A stretch of DNA of 39,946 bases from an uncultured Geobacteraceae bacterium (GTDB lineage Bacteria > Desulfobacterota > Desulfuromonadia > Geobacterales > Pseudopelobacteraceae). Shown here one piece after another: positions 8,444 through 16,643 of the stretch (its first letter is position 1; the number at the start of each line of letters is the position of its first letter). Position numbers and translations under genes: made by a program. Below the pieces are notes generated by a model. The model saw only the letters and a program-made list of their open reading frames with translations. It was not told the origin of the DNA and did no database searches. The DNA is taken from positions 1 through 39,946 of the forward strand of contig CAIUSO010000040.1 of assembly GCA_903901875.1 (NCBI GenBank). The letters run 5' to 3'.

Positions 8444-9865
8444 CTACCGGACAAGGGCAAGTGCCATATCCATCATGTCGGTTGCCGTGGTTAATACTTT
8501 TGCAGACGCCTGATAGGAGCGCTGATACATCATCAGGTTGGTCAACTCCTCATCCAGCGACACTCCGGACTTTGAATCACGAAGGGTAGTCAACTGTTTG
8601 AGAAAGGCGGTATCCTGAGCCACGACAGTCTTGCTGGACTGCACATCCAGCCCCACCGTACTGACCAGTGAGCCGTAATAGCTGTTGAATGTCGCCACCG
8701 GAGAGTTGGAAGGGACCGTATATGAATTGACCAGTCGGATCATTGCCAGGGCATTGCTGTTATCCCCCGGAAGCGAAGCACTTCCCGACGCGGCCATCGC
8801 ACCGGTCGTCAGTCCGGGATCTATTGAAAAACTTCCGGCTGCTCCGGCCACGGCGGCCTGAGGAGTAAAAAAGTTCTGTCCGGTAGCACCGGTCGGGCTG
8901 AAGCCGGTTGACTGCACCCCGTTAACCGCATCGGTAATCGATTTGGCCAGCGTATCAACCTGATTCTGATAACTGGGGATAAAGGTGTCACGCAGCTGCA
9001 TGGTGGCCCAGAGCTGTCCTCCCTCCTGTCCGGAATAAACGGTGCCGTCGATTGCCGTCGTCTGACCCGCTGCATCATGGGCCGTGACCACGTAATTCCC
9101 CCCCGGCTCAGCAACCGCCGTGAGTGAACCGGCCGTGGCTCCCTTGACCAGGTTGTAATTGACATTCCCCTTGGTCAGAAACACATCGGTAGTTCCATCG
9201 GCATTTTCAGTATATTTGACCCCCATCTGTTGGGCAAGGGAGGTTATCATCTGATCGCGCTTATCCTTGATTTCGTTGGGGTTGGCACTTACCGTGCCAA
9301 TACTCTTGATCTGAAGGTTCAACTGGGCAATATTGGTGAGGGTTTTATTGATACTGTCCGTAAGCGGCACCAGTGAGGCGTTCTGGGTATTGGCGGCCGA
9401 CGTGAGGCTCTGGGTAACCGAATGGAAGTTGTCGGTCAGTATCTGGGCATTGGTCATGATCACCTGCCGTTCGGAAATCCCCCCCGGATTAAGGGTTAAA
9501 TCCTGCCAGGAGCCGAAGAAATTGGATATGGCCGCTCCCAGACCGTCGTTGGAAACCTCATTAAATACCGGCTCAATCTGCTGAAGCACCGTGGATTTCT
9601 GGGTATCGTAACTCTGTGACGAGTTGGCATTCACCAACTGCTGCTGCATAAGCCCATCATAATAGCGGGTAACCGACGAGACCATAACACCGGTTCCCAG
9701 GGTTACACCGTTGATCGTGGTACCCGGCGCACTTTCGATAACCGCCGACTGGCGGGAGTATCCGGGAGTATTGACATTGGCAATATTTTCAGCCGTAACG
9801 TTGGTGGCAACCTGATAGGCATTGATGCCACTGCGGGCGGTGGTTATTAACGACGAGAGTCCCAT
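8444..9865 (-). CDS. flgK: Flagellar hook-associated protein FlgK (HAP1)
   Basis: A 473-residue hook-associated protein. The N-terminus has the flagellar rod/hook box (ATNVTAENIANVNTPGYSRQ) and the C-terminus has SLDEELTNLMMYQRSYQASAKVL, the pair of helices that assemble the junction zone between hook and FlgL. It is somewhat shorter than the E. coli protein (about 547 residues), the difference lying in the variable outer domains. The ATG immediately follows the TAA of flgN and has GGAGG five bases upstream, so the two are likely translationally coupled. FlgN, next door, is the expected export chaperone for FlgK and FlgL. Confidence 0.95.
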   Translation of the reverse strand: MGLSSLITTARSGINAYQVATNVTAENIANVNTPGYSRQSAVIESAPGTTINGVTLGTGVMVSSVTRYYDGLMQQQLVNANSSQSYDTQKSTVLQQIEPVFNEVSNDGLGAAISNFFGSWQDLTLNPGGISERQVIMTNAQILTDNFHSVTQSLTSAANTQNASLVPLTDSINKTLTNIAQLNLQIKSIGTVSANPNEIKDKRDQMITSLAQQMGVKYTENADGTTDVFLTKGNVNYNLVKGATAGSLTAVAEPGGNYVVTAHDAAGQTTAIDGTVYSGQEGGQLWATMQLRDTFIPSYQNQVDTLAKSITDAVNGVQSTGFSPTGATGQNFFTPQAAVAGAAGSFSIDPGLTTGAMAASGSASLPGDNSNALAMIRLVNSYTVPSNSPVATFNSYYGSLVSTVGLDVQSSKTVVAQDTAFLKQLTTLRDSKSGVSLDEELTNLMMYQRSYQASAKVLTTATDMMDMALALVR

Positions 9866-10357
9866 TTACGCCTCCATATTGATCATAACAGCACCATTAC
9901 GTGGCTGTTGGTAGCCGCCAGACGATCCGTAGACATTGGACTGGTTGGCCAGTCGGGTAATCAGGGTGAGGGTGGTTGCAACCGTTGATGAAAACTTCTC
10001 AGCTATTTCCCGGTTCAATTCCGCGACCTGCTGAATTTTATTGGCAATTTCTTTCAGTTCCAGACGTTTTTTAAACAGCTCCCTGTCCCCCCGCTGGGCA
10101 AGGGTGGTGGCCAGTGTGCCAAAAGGGGTGTCGGCAGCGAGTCCTTCCCGCAGAGCCATCCCGACAATTGCCTGCTTCATGAGCAGTTCCTGATCGGCAA
10201 TCTTTTGAATCAGCTCTTCCTTTTCCTTATTGGTGTCAGCCATGGCGGCAATGTTGACACCCCCCATTTCGGCGGTCTCCCGTTCAAGGACAGTATGCAG
10301 GGTGTGCATTAAGGCGGCAAGAGCGGTAACGGCTTCAAGTAGTCTTCTCAATTCCAT
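9866..10357 (-). CDS. flgN: FlgN-family flagellar export chaperone
   Basis: A 163-residue, mostly helical protein matching FlgN in size, composition and position. Its coiled-coil profile is visible in LEAVTALAALMHTLHTVLERE and in the long basic/acidic helix KKRLELKEIANKIQQVAELN. FlgN binds the C-terminal helices of FlgK and FlgL in the cytosol and delivers them to the export gate. The assignment relies on position directly before flgK as much as on sequence, since FlgN proteins are poorly conserved. A GGAG ribosome-binding site precedes the ATG. No flgM gene lies between it and flgJ. Confidence 0.8.
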   Translation of the reverse strand: MELRRLLEAVTALAALMHTLHTVLERETAEMGGVNIAAMADTNKEKEELIQKIADQELLMKQAIVGMALREGLAADTPFGTLATTLAQRGDRELFKKRLELKEIANKIQQVAELNREIAEKFSSTVATTLTLITRLANQSNVYGSSGGYQQPRNGAVMINMEA

Positions 10358-10370
10358 AGGTATACTCCGT

Positions 10371-10387
10371 AGTAGCTTTCAGCTACT
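10371..10387. other. Small palindrome at the flgJ-flgN junction
   Basis: agtagct-ttc-agctact is a perfect 7-bp stem with a 3-base loop. It covers the flgJ stop codon and ends a few bases before the flgN ribosome-binding site. It could modulate translation of flgN or protect the message, but the effect is unknown. Confidence 0.4.
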
Positions 10388-10757
10388 CCCTGCGGTCAAT
10401 TTTCGGGGCTACTTTCCGACTTTCCTGACGGATAATATCCCGTTCGACCATTTTCGCAATGCCGAGACCTCCGGCTTTCTTTACCGATGCATTGGCGTAT
10501 TCCTGATCCAGCATCGAACGATACACCTCTTCACCATGCCCCCCACCGGTCAACTTATCCTTGCCGACCGTGGCGCGCATGGATTTCATCATCATACCGA
10601 CAAACAACCCTTCAAAATCACGGGAGACCTTTTTTGCCTGCTGCAGCTGTTTTTCCGTCAACCCCTCCCCGTTGACAGTGACACGCTGAAGCTGCCGCGC
10701 CTTGTCTGCTGCGGTGCCGGAAATATCGGGCAATTGGGTTGGTAATGAGATGTCCAT
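10383..10757 (-). CDS. flgJ: FlgJ-type rod-binding protein, single domain
   Basis: A 124-residue protein carrying only the rod-binding domain (PF10135-like): VSRDFEGLFVGMMMKSMRATV, GGGHGEEVYRSMLDQEYA and the terminal KAGGLGIAKMVERDI helix. E. coli FlgJ has an extra C-terminal muramidase that opens the cell wall for the rod, and that domain is absent here, as in many Deltaproteobacteria. Cell-wall digestion must therefore be supplied by another enzyme. It is downstream of flgI in the operon and has GAAGG just before its ATG. Confidence 0.88.
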   Translation of the reverse strand: MDISLPTQLPDISGTAADKARQLQRVTVNGEGLTEKQLQQAKKVSRDFEGLFVGMMMKSMRATVGKDKLTGGGHGEEVYRSMLDQEYANASVKKAGGLGIAKMVERDIIRQESRKVAPKIDRRE

Positions 10758-10811
10758 ACCTTCTTATCGTCCTTTTACTGCAACAGTTTAACTTAATAGG
10801 GAGCAACGCCT

Positions 10812-11912
10812 CTATATTATCGAAAGATCTGCCTGCAAGGCACCGGCGGCCTTTATGGCCTGGAGAATGCTGATCAAGTCCCGGGGAGTGACCCCCATCT
10901 GGTTCAGGGCCCGCACCACATCACCAATGGTGGCCCCCTCCTGCATTACCATGAGCCGCCGATTCTCCTCATCAACTTTCACATCGGTACGGGACACAAC
11001 CTTGGTCTCTCCGGTTGAACTCAATGCCCCAGGCTGGGAGACCTGCGGGGCCTCCTTTATGACCAGCGACAGGCTGCCATGGGTGATGGCAACCGTGGAG
11101 ATCCGCACACTCTCCCCCATGACAATGGTACCGGTCCGCTCGTTCAAGACAACCTTTGAAGCCACATCGGGCCTGACTTCAAGCCGCTCAAGTGCGGCGA
11201 CAAATTCAACCGGACGCTTTGCATAGACATCGGGAATGGTAAGGGAAACGGACCCCGGATCATTACTGACGGCAACGGCACTCTTGAACTTATCGTTTAT
11301 GGCGGTGACGATCCGTGAAGCCGTAGTGAAATCAGCTATGTTGAGATTGAGGTTGAGAATGGCCTTGCCAATCAAAGAATTGGGAAGTTCCCGTTCTATG
11401 AGCGCACCATTGGGCACCCGGCCGGCCGTGGGGTGGTTCTTCAGGGCAGAGGCACCCTGGCCGCCAAAGGCAAAGGAGTTGGTCAGTATGGACCCCTGGG
11501 CCACGGCATAAATCTGATTGTCGGCACCCCGCAACGGTGCCATGACCAAAGTTCCACCGGCGATGCTCTTGGCATCACCGATTGAGTTGACCAGGACATC
11601 AAGGCGGTTACCCTGTTTGGCAAAGGGGGGAAGGGTTGCCGTCACCATGACCGCCGCCACATTCTTGATTTTAATGTCGTTGACCGACGTGGTAATCCCC
11701 ATCCGCTCCAACATATTGACAACCGACTGTGTCTGAATTTTTGCCTGGTCACTGTCACCGCTGCCGTTTAACCCGACCACCAGACCGTAACCGATCAACT
11801 GGTTGTCCCGGACCCCTTCAAAAGAGGCGAGATCCTTGATACGTATGGCATGGGCGTTTGTCGTCACCGCCAGAACAAACAGTGCAAGTATGACACGTAC
11901 CGAGTACTTCAT
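10812..11912 (-). CDS. flgI: Flagellar P-ring protein FlgI
   Basis: A 366-residue periplasmic protein forming the P-ring in the peptidoglycan layer around the rod. It begins with a clear signal peptide (MKYSVRVILALFVLAVTTNA, cleavage probably after AHA), followed by the highly conserved IRIKDLASFEGVRDNQLIGY and GLVVGLNGSGD. The C-terminal half has EGATIGDVVRALNQMGVTPR, which is typical of the family. The start at 11912 is chosen because AAGGA precedes it and because it begins the signal peptide. An in-frame start 72 bases upstream would overlap flgH and add residues with no homologue. Export uses Sec, and the P-ring assembly normally depends on FlgA, present two genes upstream. Confidence 0.95.
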   Translation of the reverse strand: MKYSVRVILALFVLAVTTNAHAIRIKDLASFEGVRDNQLIGYGLVVGLNGSGDSDQAKIQTQSVVNMLERMGITTSVNDIKIKNVAAVMVTATLPPFAKQGNRLDVLVNSIGDAKSIAGGTLVMAPLRGADNQIYAVAQGSILTNSFAFGGQGASALKNHPTAGRVPNGALIERELPNSLIGKAILNLNLNIADFTTASRIVTAINDKFKSAVAVSNDPGSVSLTIPDVYAKRPVEFVAALERLEVRPDVASKVVLNERTGTIVMGESVRISTVAITHGSLSLVIKEAPQVSQPGALSSTGETKVVSRTDVKVDEENRRLMVMQEGATIGDVVRALNQMGVTPRDLISILQAIKAAGALQADLSII

Positions 11913-11944
11913 TGAGATCCTTATGGTCTGCCACCGTTTTATCA

Positions 11945-12619
11945 TCAGAATGGCCAGATTTTGTCTAAAAGATTCATCAGCCAACCGGGACTCTGCCGGT
12001 CGGAAATAATGCCCCGACCGGAATAGCTGATACGGGCATCGGCCACATAGATCGAATTGATGGTATTGTCCTGGGCGATATCCCGTGAACGCACGGTTCC
12101 TTCCAGGACAATGATCTGATCCTCGTCGTTGACCTTGATGTTTCGTCGCCCCTCGATAATCAGGTTACCATTGGGCAGCACATCAATAACCCGGGCCGTA
12201 ATGGTGGCGTTGAGATTTTCCTGTCGGGAAGTGGAGCCGGACCCTTTAAATGCCGAACTGCTGGTCGCATTAAGAATTTTACTCAAATCGGCAAAATTGT
12301 TTGCCATTATCCCCTTATTCTCAAGGCCAAGCAGATTGGTTATACCGGCACTGGTCGAACTGTCCCGCGACGTACCGGTATTGGCCTGCTTTGACGCACT
12401 GGCCGTTTCCGAAATAACAATGGTAATAATATCACCGCGACGACGCGCCTTCACGTCTTCGGTCATCCCGCCGGAGGTACTCTGCCAGAGGGAACCCGAT
12501 GAATAGTCGGCCACGGGGCGGATCTGTTGTTCTTCCGGGGTGATGGTCTTGATCTCGGTTTTTTCTGTCGCACACCCCCCCAGAATCAGGACCAGTAGCG
12601 GTAACAGCAGTTGTTTCAT
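11945..12619 (-). CDS. flgH: Flagellar L-ring lipoprotein FlgH
   Basis: A 224-residue outer-membrane lipoprotein that makes the L-ring bushing. The signal peptide ends in the lipobox LGGC (MKQLLLPLLVLILGGC). The core contains SLWQS, VKARRRGDIITIVISETASAS and the C-terminal IVLEGTVRSRDIAQDNTI, all FlgH hallmarks. The start at 12619 has GAGG at proper spacing, whereas an ATG six bases further up is too close to it. The presence of FlgH and FlgI confirms a Gram-negative envelope. Confidence 0.95.
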   Translation of the reverse strand: MKQLLLPLLVLILGGCATEKTEIKTITPEEQQIRPVADYSSGSLWQSTSGGMTEDVKARRRGDIITIVISETASASKQANTGTSRDSSTSAGITNLLGLENKGIMANNFADLSKILNATSSSAFKGSGSTSRQENLNATITARVIDVLPNGNLIIEGRRNIKVNDEDQIIVLEGTVRSRDIAQDNTINSIYVADARISYSGRGIISDRQSPGWLMNLLDKIWPF

Positions 12620-12669
12620 ACACATCCCTCAAACCGCCCCCACGGGGGACCGTTTACCATAATACCCTA

Positions 12670-13383
12670 CTATAATGCGACCCTCACCGTCGACGAATCA
12701 ACAACCTGGGCCGGAATTTCTTTCATCGACGTAAGGTTCAGAACCCGGATGATATCCCCTTCCACCCCGGAACTATGTGCTTTCCCGGCCATGGTAATCT
12801 TCATGACGCTGTTTTCACCGATGATGGTAACCGTTTGGCCGCTTTTAATCAGTGGTACCCTTTCAATCTGATCGGAGCGGACCGGTTGATTGGCCCGCAG
12901 GGTACTCCGGGCATTTTTACCCGCCACTTCTGCAACTGAGCGCACGGCAAGATGGGAGTTGAAGGTAATTTCCCGTTTCTGAAGTACCAGGTCATCGGCG
13001 GAAATCCGGGTATCATGATCTATCTGGCGCAGTGTCATAACCGTATCTGCCACCGCTTCCACATCTATCAAGACCGGAAAATTCAAAACGACCCGCTCAT
13101 TTTGCCGAGCCACAACCGCAGCATTGACCTTCCCCCATCCTTCCCACTGTTTCGGCACAACAACCTCGTACTCAAGGGCACCCACGGGGAGCTTCATAAC
13201 CGAGGGGAGCCCGATTTTCCGAATTCGCACCTCCCACCCCATGCCAGCCGTGCGGCTGTTCACAAACTCGGTGACAACCTGCCGTATCTCCTGTTCCCGT
13301 TCCGGAGAAGTTACCGCCCGACAGGGCGCGGTCACGACCAGGGTCAGGAACAGCACCAGTAGTAACACTGTTGTACGTTTCAT
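12670..13383 (-). CDS. flgA: Flagellar P-ring assembly chaperone FlgA
   Basis: A protein of about 237 residues with a signal peptide (MKRTTVLLLVLFLTLVVTAP) and a C-terminal SAF domain: DADDLVLQKREITFNSHL is not quite the canonical order, but TRISADDLVLQKREI and TLRANQPVRSDQIERVPLIK match. FlgA acts in the periplasm as the chaperone for P-ring formation by FlgI. A TTG at 13395 is an alternative start, and neither start has a strong ribosome-binding site. The gene sits 15 bases after flgG, so coupling is plausible. Confidence 0.88.
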   Translation of the reverse strand: MKRTTVLLLVLFLTLVVTAPCRAVTSPEREQEIRQVVTEFVNSRTAGMGWEVRIRKIGLPSVMKLPVGALEYEVVVPKQWEGWGKVNAAVVARQNERVVLNFPVLIDVEAVADTVMTLRQIDHDTRISADDLVLQKREITFNSHLAVRSVAEVAGKNARSTLRANQPVRSDQIERVPLIKSGQTVTIIGENSVMKITMAGKAHSSGVEGDIIRVLNLTSMKEIPAQVVDSSTVRVAL

Positions 13384-13398
13384 CACGTCAGTCAACCG

Positions 13399-14187
13399 TT
13401 ACCGCTTCAGATTGTTAGCGGTCTGCAGCATCTCATCGGATGCCTGCACCGCCTTGGAGTTTACCTCGTAGGCACGCTGCCCCACGATCATATTGACCAT
13501 CTCTTCGGCAACGTTGACGTTACTCATTTCCAGAATCCCCTGGGTGAGGGTGCCGGTCCCGTTCTGTCCCGGTGTGCTGGAGGTTGCAGTCCCCGATGAA
13601 TCGGTGGGGAGATAGATATTTCCCCCCTGGCTGGAAAGTCCTGCCGGATTTGAAAAGTTGGCCAACTGGATCGACCCGACGGTTGCGGAGGCATTCTGTC
13701 CGGCAACCTGAACCGAAACGGTCCCGTCACTGCCGATGTTGATCTTGGTTGCGTTGGCCGGAATCGTAATTGAGGGAGAAAGCAGGTTGCCGTCCGAGGT
13801 GACAATCTGTCCGGCACTGTCTTTTTTAAACGCACCGGCACGGGTATAGCCGATGGAGCCATCGGGAAGGGTCACCTGAAAGAATCCATCCCCCTGAATG
13901 GCGAGATCCAATTCATTGCCGGTCTGGGAGAAATCGCCGGGGGTAAAGATTTTGGTAACGGCGGCCAGACGGCTTCCCAGACCGATCTGGATACCGGTTG
14001 GAACCTGGGTAGCACTGGTGGCCGGCGATCCGGTTGTTTTCAGGTTCTGGTAGATCAGATCCTGAAAATCGGCCCGACTCTTTTTGAATCCGGTGGTCCC
14101 GATGTTGGCCAGGTTGTTGGCCACAACCTCGATGCTTTTCTGCTGTCCCTGCATACCCGATGCAGCACTCCAGAGGGAACGAATCAT
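13399..14187 (-). CDS. flgG: Flagellar distal rod protein FlgG
   Basis: A 262-residue rod protein. Both ends carry the axial-protein helices: MIRSLWSAASGMQGQQKSIE with VVANNLANIGTTGFKK at the N-terminus, and NVNVAEEMVNMIVGQRAYEVNSKAVQ at the C-terminus. The middle contains NELDLAIQGDGFFQV. The length equals the usual 260-262 residues. A strong ribosome-binding site (aaaggag) precedes the ATG. FlgG is the longest part of the rod, connecting the basal body with the hook. It lies next to its paralogue flgF. Confidence 0.96.
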   Translation of the reverse strand: MIRSLWSAASGMQGQQKSIEVVANNLANIGTTGFKKSRADFQDLIYQNLKTTGSPATSATQVPTGIQIGLGSRLAAVTKIFTPGDFSQTGNELDLAIQGDGFFQVTLPDGSIGYTRAGAFKKDSAGQIVTSDGNLLSPSITIPANATKINIGSDGTVSVQVAGQNASATVGSIQLANFSNPAGLSSQGGNIYLPTDSSGTATSSTPGQNGTGTLTQGILEMSNVNVAEEMVNMIVGQRAYEVNSKAVQASDEMLQTANNLKR

Positions 14188-14220
14188 ACGAACTCCTTTA
14201 CCATATGTAATAGAATGAAA

Positions 14221-14958
14221 TTATACTTTTCCTATCTCGTTTGCCGCCTTGCTTTCAATGTCATCAAAGCTTTTAATGATTTTGGAACAGGCCTCGAAAT
14301 ACCTGTTGGTCTCAATCATCTGCACCATTTCCGTAATACTGTCAACATTAGAACCCTCGATACGCCCCTGCTGTACCTGGGCGGTAGCCGCCTGGGGTGC
14401 TGCCTGACCATCCATCGGCTTGAACAGGGCACTGCCTATTTTGGTCAAGGTATAGGGTTTGGGGAAATCAACAACGGAAAGAGCACCCGCGTCGGCCCCG
14501 TCAACGGTAATGGCTCCCTTGGAATTGATCTCCACATGGCTCCCGAGCAGGGTGATGGTGGTACCGTTAGCCCCCTGAACCGGGTATCCGTCAGCGGTCA
14601 CCAGGGTCCCGTCGGGGGCGGTTCGGAAATTTCCCTGCCGCGTATAGGCGGTCCCCTGGGGGGTCGTCACCGCGAAGAATCCATCCCCCTCCAGTGCCAG
14701 ATCAAGGGTATTGCCGCTCTGGGTGGTCGGTCCGGTACTGTAGTCGATGTAGATATTTTCCTTCTGCAGGACCGGATCGGCTGACACCTCTGCCGGATTG
14801 GTCGCCGCAGGAGGGATTCTGCTCAAAACCCCTTCAAAGGACATCTTATCCCTTTTAAAGCCGGGGGTGTTGATGTTGGCAAGGTTATTGGAAATGGTGT
14901 CGAGCTTGCGCATGGCGGACAAACTACCCGATACGGCTGTGTACATTCCTGTGTTCAT
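14221..14958 (-). CDS. flgF: Flagellar proximal rod protein FlgF
   Basis: A 245-residue rod protein paralogous to FlgG. Conserved features include MYTAVSGSLSAMRKLDTI, NNLANINTPGFKRDKMSF, TLDLALEGDGFFAV and the terminal ESNVDSITEMVQMIETNRYFE-like helix (GSNVDSITEMVQ is seen). It has AGGAGA before the ATG. It is placed between fliA and flgG, which is the usual order in this bacterial group. Confidence 0.94.
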   Translation of the reverse strand: MNTGMYTAVSGSLSAMRKLDTISNNLANINTPGFKRDKMSFEGVLSRIPPAATNPAEVSADPVLQKENIYIDYSTGPTTQSGNTLDLALEGDGFFAVTTPQGTAYTRQGNFRTAPDGTLVTADGYPVQGANGTTITLLGSHVEINSKGAITVDGADAGALSVVDFPKPYTLTKIGSALFKPMDGQAAPQAATAQVQQGRIEGSNVDSITEMVQMIETNRYFEACSKIIKSFDDIESKAANEIGKV

Positions 14959-14969
14959 GGGCTTTTCTC

Positions 14970-15716
14970 CTAATTCCGGTGCAACTTCAGCCGCGATCGC
15001 AATCGGACCATGGCCTGGCTGATGAGCTGCGAAATACGTGATTCGGTCAAACCGAGGGTTTCGCCGATTTCCTTGAGATTCAAATCTTCGTTGTAATAGA
15101 GGGTTACCGCCAGACGCTCCTTTTCGGGGAGGGAATCTATGGCCGTTCCGAGTGCATCGGCCAACTGCATGGTCATGACCTGCTGCTGGGGATTTTTCGC
15201 ATCGGCTTCACACAACACGTCGGCGAGACAGAGTGGACTGCCGTCATCCCCCTCCCAACTGTCATCCAGACTGATAAAGGTGAACACATGGACATCATCC
15301 AGTAGTTCATAATAATCATCCAGAGATATTTCCAGTGCAACGGCAACCTCTTCACTGCTCGGATGCCGTCCCAGCAGATGCTCCAGCTCATTCAGTTTCC
15401 GCTCCAGACGTTTGTACTTCTCCCGCATCGAGCGACTTAAGACATCATAGGAGCGAAGTTCATCCAGAATGGTACCCCGAACGTGCTGTTCGGCAAATGT
15501 CTTGAAAAGCACGCCACGACCTGGATCAAAACGATCTGCCGCATTTATCAGACCAATCATAGCCGAGCTCATCAGGTCCTGCATGTCAAGGTGATGGGGG
15601 AGCTTGGCAGACATCCTGCCCACCAGATAACGCACGAGCGGTATGTGATCCAAAATAAGTTGTTCCCGCTCAGACGGCAGGTTCACCCCAACCACGGCTC
15701 CATTCCCTTCCGTCAT
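14970..15716 (-). CDS. fliA: RNA polymerase sigma factor for flagellar genes (sigma-28, FliA)
   Basis: A 248-residue FliA/WhiG-type sigma factor. Region 2 has HHLDMQDLMSSAMIGLINAADRFDPGRGVLFKTFA, read here in pieces (DMQDLMSSAMIGL; DRFDPGRGV), and ends with the promoter-melting stretch EQHVRGTILDELR. Region 4 is the HTH KEIGETLGLTESRISQLISQA. It directs transcription of late flagellar and chemotaxis genes. Co-transcription with flhA-flhF-flhG makes it a product of the sigma-54-driven early operon, as in polar-flagellate hierarchies. Its anti-sigma factor FlgM is not in the window. Confidence 0.95.
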   Translation of the reverse strand: MTEGNGAVVGVNLPSEREQLILDHIPLVRYLVGRMSAKLPHHLDMQDLMSSAMIGLINAADRFDPGRGVLFKTFAEQHVRGTILDELRSYDVLSRSMREKYKRLERKLNELEHLLGRHPSSEEVAVALEISLDDYYELLDDVHVFTFISLDDSWEGDDGSPLCLADVLCEADAKNPQQQVMTMQLADALGTAIDSLPEKERLAVTLYYNEDLNLKEIGETLGLTESRISQLISQAMVRLRSRLKLHRN

Positions 15717-15719
15717 GGC

Positions 15720-16643
15720 TTAGTTTCCCCCCGCACCGTCAAGCATTCGCCTGAAAAAGAACTGGATATTACCTTTGATACGGCTCTGCCGCTTGTTCTC
15801 GATCACCCGCTTGGCAATGGTCGTAAAACAGTGGGCTGCATCGGAATCGGGAAAAAGCTCAGTGACAGCTTTTTGACGCTTTACCGCCTCGACGACCTTT
15901 TCATCCTTTACCACACACCCCAGGTAATCCAGCGAGATATCCAGAAAGCGGCCGGCCACATTCGCCAGCTTGCGAAAGACTTCAAGGGCATCCTCACTGT
16001 CTTTGGCCATATTGACCAGAACCTTGAAATGATGTTCTGCATAGCGGGTGGCCAGCAATTTGATCAGGGCATAGGCGTCGGTAATGGAGGTGGGTTCCGG
16101 TGTCACCACCACAAATATTTCCTGGGCAGCAACCGTAAAGTAGGTCACGTTTTCCGAAATACCCGCTTCCGTATCCACAATCAGCACATCAAACTGTTCC
16201 TCAAGCATATCCAGTTCGTCAAGAAGCTTCAGCTTTTCATGCTGCCCCAGACTGGTCAATTCCTGGACTCCCGAACCGGCAGGAATGATCTTGATGCCGG
16301 CGGGGCCATCAATCAAAATATCAAGGATACTCTTTTCGCCATTCAGAACGTGGTTGAGGTTATACACCGGCGACAGCCCCAGCAGCACATCCAGATTCCC
16401 CAGTCCAAGATCGGCATCGATCAGAAGAACTTTCTTCCCCTGTGCCGACAGGGCAATGGCCAGATTGGAGACAACATTGCTCTTGCCGACCCCCCCTTTG
16501 CCGCTGGTCACCGAGATGACCCGGATTCCCTGTTGATCCGTCAAGCCGAGGGACGGCACATTTTCCATTCTATTCAGTTTTGCGGAGCGAGCCAACTGAC
16601 GGAGAGTATCAGCCTGATCGCCCGTTCCCGGAACGCTACTCAT
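15720..16643 (-). CDS. flhG: Flagellar number regulator FlhG/FleN, MinD-like ATPase
   Basis: A 307-residue ParA/MinD-type ATPase that limits flagellar number. The deviant Walker A is SGKGGVGKS (47-55), Walker A' is IDADLGLGNLD, and the DTEAGIS motif follows. The N-terminal DQADTLR (9-15) matches the DQAxxLR motif by which FlhG stimulates the GTPase FlhF. Its start overlaps the stop of flhF as ATGA, consistent with translational coupling of the two partners. A membrane-targeting basic/hydrophobic helix is expected at the C-terminus (FFFRRML). Polar or restricted flagellation is likely. Confidence 0.94.
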   Translation of the reverse strand: MSSVPGTGDQADTLRQLARSAKLNRMENVPSLGLTDQQGIRVISVTSGKGGVGKSNVVSNLAIALSAQGKKVLLIDADLGLGNLDVLLGLSPVYNLNHVLNGEKSILDILIDGPAGIKIIPAGSGVQELTSLGQHEKLKLLDELDMLEEQFDVLIVDTEAGISENVTYFTVAAQEIFVVVTPEPTSITDAYALIKLLATRYAEHHFKVLVNMAKDSEDALEVFRKLANVAGRFLDISLDYLGCVVKDEKVVEAVKRQKAVTELFPDSDAAHCFTTIAKRVIENKRQSRIKGNIQFFFRRMLDGAGGN

